A stretch of 18,202 nucleotides of DNA, taken from NCBI GenBank assembly GCA_028697875.1, contig JAQVEQ010000037.1, positions 1 through 18,202 of the forward strand, written 5' to 3'. Origin of the DNA: Novosphingobium sp. GTDB lineage: Bacteria; Pseudomonadota; Alphaproteobacteria; Sphingomonadales; Sphingomonadaceae. Both the position numbers and the translations under genes were made by a program. The notes beneath the pieces are model-generated. The model saw only the letters and a list, made by a program, of their open reading frames with translations, did not search any database and was not told the origin of the DNA. Below, piece after piece: positions 14,520 through 18,202 of the stretch; positions within the stretch are counted from its first letter, which is position 1, and each line of letters starts with the position of its first letter.

Positions 14520-14667
14520 ATGCGCTCCCGGCGTTTTGATTCGCCGGGTAGACAGTCACCCCGTCCGCGCGAATGTCAACCGCACCGATCTGCACGCCAT
14601 ATTCCTTGAGCGTGTTGAGCGCGCGGCGCAATTCAGCGTCGGGGACGAGGCGACGGCGGGCTGTCAT
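14488..14667 (-). CDS. Small protein upstream of integrase (59 residues), possible excision or directionality factor
   Basis: An ATG at 14667 opens a 59-residue frame ending with TAG at 14488-14490. The product begins MTARRRLVPDAELRRALNTL and continues KEYGVQIGAVDIRADGVTVY, then PANQNAGSAYERW. It is basic at the N-terminus and predicted mostly helical, then beta. The start overlaps the stop of the 143-residue gene as ATGA, and its 3' end overlaps the integrase start by 32 bases, so all three are translationally linked. The position directly before int is where phages often keep an excisionase, but I see no recognisable Xis motif. Similar short frames next to sphingomonad integrases are familiar to me, with no known function. 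Confidence 0.6.
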   Translation of the reverse strand: MTARRRLVPDAELRRALNTLKEYGVQIGAVDIRADGVTVYPANQNAGSAYERWKAQDRG

Positions 14668-15095
14668 CCCTTCTTCTCCGCAAGCGCGCGAAGGGCGGCG
14701 GCAGTCAGGGCTAGTGCGGGCGTTGCCGCCGCATTACCGCACGCGATGCACCACGGCTGGCCTTCGCTGTTCAGCATATTGATGCTGGCAATCCAATGCC
14801 CGTGATGGACATTCCCGCCAAGCGTCCAGAAATATCCATCGGGAACCAACGTCATCGCCGCGTCTATGCTGGCAGTGAAAGACCGGAATGGTTTGACGTA
14901 TCCATCCTTGTCCGCTGGGCCGAGCCTGCCCTTATACGGCCCGCTCTCCGTAAGTTTGCGAAAACGCTCATCTCGCTCTCCGGGATAGACTGCATCCCAT
15001 ATTTCGCACTCCAGCGCATAGCTTGGCCCCTTCGCCCGCTCGCACCGCTCAGCCAGTTCGATAAGCCTCTCGCTGTTCATGGCGTCAGTCGTCAT
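14664..15095 (-). CDS. Phage-associated hypothetical protein, 143 residues (phage ABA-sandwich-like)
   Basis: The product starts MTTDAMNSERLIELAERCERA. Its middle reads SFTASIDAAMTLVPDGYFW and its end TPALALTAAALRALAEKKG. The pattern of a SIDAA...LVP core strand, aromatic-rich middle (WTLGGNVHHGHWIASI) and alanine-rich final helix recalls the small phage proteins described as ABA sandwich domains. This is recognition by eye and moderate at best. The ATG at 15095 has AAGGAG nine bases upstream; an in-frame ATG at 15080 is the alternative. The stop overlaps the next start by four bases and the start overlaps the 80-residue gene's end by 11 bases. The role in the element is unknown. Confidence 0.7.
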   Translation of the reverse strand: MTTDAMNSERLIELAERCERAKGPSYALECEIWDAVYPGERDERFRKLTESGPYKGRLGPADKDGYVKPFRSFTASIDAAMTLVPDGYFWTLGGNVHHGHWIASINMLNSEGQPWCIACGNAAATPALALTAAALRALAEKKG

Positions 15096-15327
15096 GGCGA
15101 TGGGCTCCTTGTTCGATCTGGTCGGCGATCTCTTCGTCGGTCATGGCGAACGCATCACCACTACGCAGCCACTCGACGATCCGGCGCTCTGCCTGCTCAC
15201 GGTGCATGGCCCACGGTATGGCGTGATGGTCGGCTTTTCCTGCGAGGATCAATTCGCGCATCTCAACAAGCACTGCGACCGCCGCCGCTGCCTCCCGATC
15301 CTCCTGCGTTACCTTGATCTCACCCAT
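15085..15327 (-). CDS. Phage-associated hypothetical protein, 80 residues
   Basis: The product reads MGEIKVTQEDREAAAAVAVL, then VEMRELILAGKADHHAIPWA, then a helical part HREQAERRIVEWLRSGD and a second helix MTDEEIADQIEQGAH. It is charged, soluble and probably all alpha-helical. The final DEEIADQIEQ could be a short DNA-binding or oligomerisation helix but matches no family I can name. The ATG at 15327 is supported by GGAG nine bases upstream and by an 8-base overlap with the preceding gene's end. It is part of the tightly overlapping minus-strand chain leading to int. Codon positions rich in G/C at the third base support coding. Confidence 0.65.
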   Translation of the reverse strand: MGEIKVTQEDREAAAAVAVLVEMRELILAGKADHHAIPWAMHREQAERRIVEWLRSGDAFAMTDEEIADQIEQGAHRHDD

Positions 15328-15589
15328 GACTAGTCTCCACGATGAATAGCTCCATGTTCGTGAGGGCCAGCTTCGCGCCCTCTATCCATGCTTTGCGTCC
15401 GGCCTCACTCTCGTTGACAAATTCCGTGGAGTTGAGCGTGGCAGAAATTCGCTCGTTCGTCGGTAGGTCGCGGCCACAACCAATGATGAAAGAATAGCCC
15501 AGCAGCCAAGGCAAATACCCGTCTTCGAGCATTCCATATGGGTTCATCGCCATGACTTCATTCGTGGTTGGCAGGGACACCTTATCCAT
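15320..15589 (-). CDS. Phage-associated hypothetical protein, 89 residues
   Basis: I place the start at the ATG at 15589, where AGGGAGG lies five bases upstream. An in-frame ATG at 15628 would add 13 residues that overlap the preceding gene more and has no such site. The product begins MDKVSLPTTNEVMAMNPYGM and has an aromatic middle (GYLPWLLGYSFIIGCG). Its second half reads LNSTEFVNESEAGRKAWIEG and is predicted helical. It is too polar for a membrane protein despite the short hydrophobic run. No family is recognised. Both ends overlap neighbours by eight bases. Confidence 0.6.
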   Translation of the reverse strand: MDKVSLPTTNEVMAMNPYGMLEDGYLPWLLGYSFIIGCGRDLPTNERISATLNSTEFVNESEAGRKAWIEGAKLALTNMELFIVETSHG

Positions 15590-15845
15590 GGTCGCCTCCC
15601 TTGAGTGCTGCATGGACCCGAAGGCCAAATGGCGTAATCTTGGCCAATGGCGCTTGGCACCCTTTCGGGACGTACCAACGGGCCAGTTTCAACTGCTTGA
15701 AACGGATTATCCGTTCGGCAGTGAAACCGTCGAAGATGCCGCCGTAGAGGTGATTGTGATGTGTATAATGCAGCGCGCTTAAGTCGTTCCGTTCTGCCTC
15801 GGTCAGTTCCTCAGCCACGCGCTTTGCTTCCGATTGGGCGGTCAT
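15582..15845 (-). CDS. Phage-associated hypothetical protein, 87 residues, winged-helix-like
   Basis: The product starts MTAQSEAKRVAEELTEAERN and includes GFTAERIIRFKQLKLARWYV and AKITPFGLRVHAAL. The order LTxAE helix, a second helix, a recognition-like helix and a closing xITPxGxxV strand-turn is common in small phage winged-helix proteins, so DNA binding is plausible. This is inference from pattern. A GAGG lies seven bases ahead of the ATG at 15845, and that ATG overlaps the TGA of an upstream open frame (15842-15844). The product is basic overall. It overlaps the next gene by eight bases. Confidence 0.6.
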   Translation of the reverse strand: MTAQSEAKRVAEELTEAERNDLSALHYTHHNHLYGGIFDGFTAERIIRFKQLKLARWYVPKGCQAPLAKITPFGLRVHAALKGGDHG

Positions 15846-15960
15846 ATCGACCTCATAACAAGCGAGACTTGGTCCAGCCCATCCACGCGCGCCATGGGTA
15901 TCTTGTTGTCAAAGTATTGAAGTGCGTAGTTATTGGCTCCGACGATCTCGCCATCACTGT

Positions 15961-16272
15961 CTACGGTAGAAGGTGATCTAGCTCTTGCTGAATAATAGCC
16001 TTCGCATCGCGGCTTGCCTTGACCAGCGCGTCTGCCTTCGCTTTCAGGGCCGATGGGTCGGGACGCGTGTTCCATTCTTGGGTGAGGCATGCAGCAGCCA
16101 CTTCCGGGTCTTTTTCCAGGGCTTTGTCAAAGTTCCGGAAGGTATGCTTGTTCTCGCACATAATTTTCGCCGGATGCCAACGGTTGGCTTTCCAATAGCC
16201 AGGTGTGAATGTTGCTGGAGCCCGGCAAAACGGACACGCCTCAAGCTCCCGCGCGAGTGCTTCCCTGTTCAT
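15961..16272 (-). CDS. Lar-like small zinc protein (restriction alleviation type), 103 residues
   Basis: The N-terminus carries CPFC (C13, C16) within LEACPFCRAPATF. A second half-site follows, C39 in IMCENKHTF, and then a helix ending in EWNTR (66-70). This is the layout of the Lar restriction-alleviation family and related phage zinc-ribbon proteins: CPFC, a second Cys pair, then a WN box. Here the second pair is not CxxC: only C39 is present, with H43 four residues later as a possible fourth ligand. The C-terminal 35 residues are a charged helix. The ATG at 16272 overlaps the methyltransferase stop as ATGA and has GGAGG upstream. Lar proteins protect phage DNA by modulating host type I restriction, which would fit beside a methyltransferase; the function here is inferred. 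Confidence 0.65.
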   Translation of the reverse strand: MNREALARELEACPFCRAPATFTPGYWKANRWHPAKIMCENKHTFRNFDKALEKDPEVAAACLTQEWNTRPDPSALKAKADALVKASRDAKAIIQQELDHLLP

Positions 16273-17549
16273 GCTGCCTCCGTCATGTGAATGGATTCAA
16301 CCAATGCGATCCGCTCGCCAATCCAGCGCATCACCGGCACGGCCATTGAATTACCCAATGCCTTGTATCGCGGCCCATCCGGGCACTGGTCGGCTGGCTT
16401 TCCCCGGTATGGAATTAGTGTCCAATCATCGGGGAAACCTTGGAGGCGCTCGCATTCAGTAGGCGTTAGTCGGCGCACGGACTGACCTCGAAGATCATAG
16501 GCCACTGCTGCATGCCCACCCGCATTTTGATGCGATGTATTGTGGCTCATACTGCGCAGCGGAGGATTAACCCCATCAGTGGTGAATTGGACTTCGGTCC
16601 CCTTGCAATGGAACGCCCCCGGGACAATCGGCGTACCGCGTCCGGTTCCATCTTCGCTGGCGTCAAATCCTTCGCCGCGAAGTGCGTGGGATACGAAATG
16701 GCCGCACCCACTGTTTATGTGCTGGTTTTCCAACCCCATCTTGTCGCCAAAGTGCGCGTTCAATGTGGGTGCGATTTCCGCTGGCCACGATTGCTGGATC
16801 AGCCCTCCATCGCAGTCGAAGTCGGTGCCGAGGCCACCGCCTCCAAGGCTGCGGCTAGGGATGGTGGGAGAGACTTTCCCCGCTTCTTGGCGCGGCGCAG
16901 GATGCCCCGACAGGCTGTGGCGCTCAAAAAGAACCGCTGCGGCACGTCGCCAGTCTCCAAGATATCCGGCAACGAACACGCGACGGCGGCGCTGTGGAAC
17001 TCCGGCATATTGTGCGTCGAGTATTCGGTAGGCTGCACCGTACCCGAGTTCTTGAAGTCCGGCCATGAAACAGGCGAACGCATGGTCTTCGTCTGCCTCG
17101 TAGCAATCAGTGACCACGATCTCTTCCCCGTCTTCGGGTCCGTTACCGGCGTCCAGGTCGATGTCCGGCGCACAGATATCGGGAGCAACGTGGGAAGTTG
17201 CGCTGAGAACTCCGGGGACATTCTCCCAAACGATCCAGCGGGGCCTTTTGCGATCAGCAAGGCAGAGAAATTCGAGGGCCAGGTTACCACGGTCATCAGC
17301 CAGTCCGCCTCGCAGGCCGGCGATGCTGAATGATTGGCAGGGGGTACCTCCGACAAGAAGGTCAATTGGGCCATAATCATCGGCTCCGATAGTTGTGAAG
17401 TCCCCGTGCAGCGGCACATTTGGGAATTGATGCGCCAGAACAGCCCGCGGGAACGCTTCGATCTCGCTAAATGCTGCTGGCTCCCAACCTAAGGGATGCC
17501 ATGCGACAGTTGCCGCTTCGATCCCGGCACAGACAGAGAGATACCTCAC
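16269..17549 (-). CDS. Phage-type DNA (cytosine-5-)-methyltransferase
   Basis: This 426-residue enzyme transfers methyl from S-adenosylmethionine to C5 of cytosine in DNA. Motifs in order are: I (SVCAGIEAATVAW, 5-17), IV with catalytic C71 (GGTPCQSFS), VI (WENVPG, 108-113), VIII (QRRRRVF, 186-192), IX (RLTPTECERLQGFP, 360-373) and X (ALGNSMAVPV). The recognition region lies between VIII and IX. The start MRYLSVCAGIEAATVAWHPL is a standard phage Dcm start, so the GTG at 17549 is right. It overlaps the previous gene's TGA as GTGA. An acidic insert (about 121-157, e.g. DIDLDAGNGPEDGEE) follows motif VI, where relatives have a short GRDF link. No partner endonuclease is adjacent, so it is probably an orphan methyltransferase that shields the element from host restriction. 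Target sequence unknown. Confidence 0.93.
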   Translation of the reverse strand: MRYLSVCAGIEAATVAWHPLGWEPAAFSEIEAFPRAVLAHQFPNVPLHGDFTTIGADDYGPIDLLVGGTPCQSFSIAGLRGGLADDRGNLALEFLCLADRKRPRWIVWENVPGVLSATSHVAPDICAPDIDLDAGNGPEDGEEIVVTDCYEADEDHAFACFMAGLQELGYGAAYRILDAQYAGVPQRRRRVFVAGYLGDWRRAAAVLFERHSLSGHPAPRQEAGKVSPTIPSRSLGGGGLGTDFDCDGGLIQQSWPAEIAPTLNAHFGDKMGLENQHINSGCGHFVSHALRGEGFDASEDGTGRGTPIVPGAFHCKGTEVQFTTDGVNPPLRSMSHNTSHQNAGGHAAVAYDLRGQSVRRLTPTECERLQGFPDDWTLIPYRGKPADQCPDGPRYKALGNSMAVPVMRWIGERIALVESIHMTEAA

Positions 17550-17785
17550 GCCTCCACCCTTTCCCGCCGCTCAACGCTGGCGACGATGTCCGCGACGGTT
17601 TGCCAGCGCTCGAACTCGGCATCCGGCATGATGAAGTTGAAATGCTCCTCAACTACATGAGCGATGGTGAGCCGATCGAGCGCACACAGGCGCAGGTCTG
17701 CTTCAAGCTCTGCGTCAGGTGCGATCAGGTGATGGCGCGACGCAGGCACGACAGGGGTGAGGATGGAGAGGATGGCGGGGGTCAT
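17546..17785 (-). CDS. Acyl-carrier-protein-like protein lacking the phosphopantetheine serine
   Basis: This 79-residue protein aligns without gaps to the host AcpP at 10139-10375 over AcpP residues 24-70. By hand count 17 of 47 positions are identical, including APDA, DL, EE-x-F, PD, the following E, TV and D. So HVVEEHFNFIMPDAEFERWQ stands where AcpP has helices II-III. The residue at the AcpP S37 position is A35 and the preceding Asp is C34, so the cofactor attachment site is gone. It should fold like an ACP but carry no acyl chain. It might bind ACP partners or serve as a small adaptor. The ATG at 17785 has GGGAAGG upstream and overlaps the 86-residue gene's stop as ATGA. Its end overlaps the methyltransferase start. 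Confidence 0.72.
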   Translation of the reverse strand: MTPAILSILTPVVPASRHHLIAPDAELEADLRLCALDRLTIAHVVEEHFNFIMPDAEFERWQTVADIVASVERRERVEA

Positions 17786-18042
17786 TGGCCTTCCCTGCTG
17801 TAATCAGGAAGCAGGTTTGGCATCCCTTCTCCAGCATAGGCGCTGGTGATTTTGGGCCGCACCTCTTCGCTAACAGTGCGACCATTCGGCAATACGATGT
17901 GCGCCATGAACTCATCATCAAATTCACTGATCCCACTATCGATCGCTTCCAGTTTTGCCTTGATGACCAAAGCCAAGGCGCGCCAGCGCTGGCGGCAGGC
18001 TTGCTCCCACTCTCGCAACGCGGCATCTGGTGGCCACGACAT
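17782..18042 (-). CDS. Phage-associated hypothetical protein, 86 residues
   Basis: The product begins MSWPPDAALREWEQACRQRW and has a long amphipathic helix RALALVIKAKLEAIDSGI. A strand-rich part follows, EFMAHIVLPNGRTV, then ending GMPNLLPDY. Proteins with the same RAL-x-VIKAKLEA...HIVLP-x-GRTV layout are, from memory, common hypothetical proteins in sphingomonad prophages. No function is known. The ATG at 18042 is the first in frame after the upstream stop at 18154-18156 but has only a weak ribosome binding site; about 37 further open codons precede it without a usual start. The stop overlaps the ACP-like gene start as ATGA. This is the most upstream complete gene of the element seen here. 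Confidence 0.65.
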   Translation of the reverse strand: MSWPPDAALREWEQACRQRWRALALVIKAKLEAIDSGISEFDDEFMAHIVLPNGRTVSEEVRPKITSAYAGEGMPNLLPDYSREGQ

Positions 18043-18202
18043 CGATTGGTCAGGAAGGCTTGGACTTTCATCCCTATTGCTATCGAGTCTATCATTGGAA
18101 TCTCCCGGGGAACCCGGTCGATCTTGAGCAAAGTGAAGGGCGTGTTCACCGGTTCAAAGGACATGCGGTCCGGCATAATGTTGCCCGGGCACACGCCTAT
18201 GC
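18043..18202. other. Right-edge segment of the element, no secure gene
   Basis: Of the minus-strand frames, one is open from the window edge to a TGA at 18154-18156 (last 15 codons, ending GQHYAGPHVL). It could be the 3' end of a further upstream gene, but it is too short to judge. The remaining 110 bp to the start of the 86-residue gene show no clear promoter. Confidence 0.3.

Noticed and set aside
16512..17333. 273-codon plus-strand frame inside the methyltransferase
   Set aside because: Antisense shadow of the methyltransferase, whose motifs are complete.
17715..18194. 159-codon minus-strand frame running over the ACP-like and 86-residue genes
   Set aside because: It lacks the overlap pattern of its neighbours, is Cys/Ser/Pro-rich and covers two better-supported frames; only its first 50 codons lie outside them and show no known motif.

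Overview
The window reads as chromosome of a high-GC alphaproteobacterium, most likely of the order Sphingomonadales (Erythrobacteraceae/Sphingomonadaceae type). The reasons are the protein styles (AspRS, PgsA, FabF, MltG, OxyR-like and EVE proteins), the fabF-mltG gene order and the elongator-type tRNA-Met. This assignment is from memory of the families, not from a search. The window has two parts: about 13.4 kb of core chromosome (1-13415), and the first 4.8 kb of an integrated element, probably a prophage or phage-derived island, that starts at the 3' end of the tRNA-Met gene and runs off the right edge. The element looks less GC-rich than its host by eye.

Core part, left to right. A truncated 2-oxoglutarate/Fe(II) oxygenase gene (minus) diverges from an EVE-domain gene (plus). 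A 64-residue putative membrane protein gene follows, with a CtrA-like box just upstream. Next come an LplT-like MFS transporter (minus) divergent from pgsA (plus), and then a minus-strand trio, rnd-oxyR-GFA protein, whose reading frames overlap or touch. aspS is divergent from rnd and has a near-ideal promoter. A DUF2202 ferritin-like secreted protein is divergent from an exported beta-helix repeat protein. A lipid and envelope cluster follows: acpP, a strong intrinsic terminator, fabF, mltG and a 2H phosphoesterase, and then tRNA-Met.

Element part. A tyrosine recombinase gene points toward the tRNA, as expected for site-specific integration there. Upstream of it on the same strand is a chain of small genes that overlap by 4 to 32 bases: a 59-residue protein in the usual excisionase position, three or four small unknown proteins, a Lar-like zinc protein, a phage-type cytosine-5 DNA methyltransferase with an unusual acidic insert, an acyl-carrier-protein-like protein without the phosphopantetheine serine, and an 86-residue unknown. 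One polycistronic message running right to left probably covers all of them.

The points most worth a second look are the element-encoded ACP-like protein, which aligns without gaps to the host AcpP in the same window; the terminator between acpP and fabF; the beta-helix protein that ends without an outer-membrane anchor; the methyltransferase insert; the small protein under a CtrA-like box; and the repeats between tRNA and integrase. I saw no CRISPR array, rRNA gene or complete transposon.
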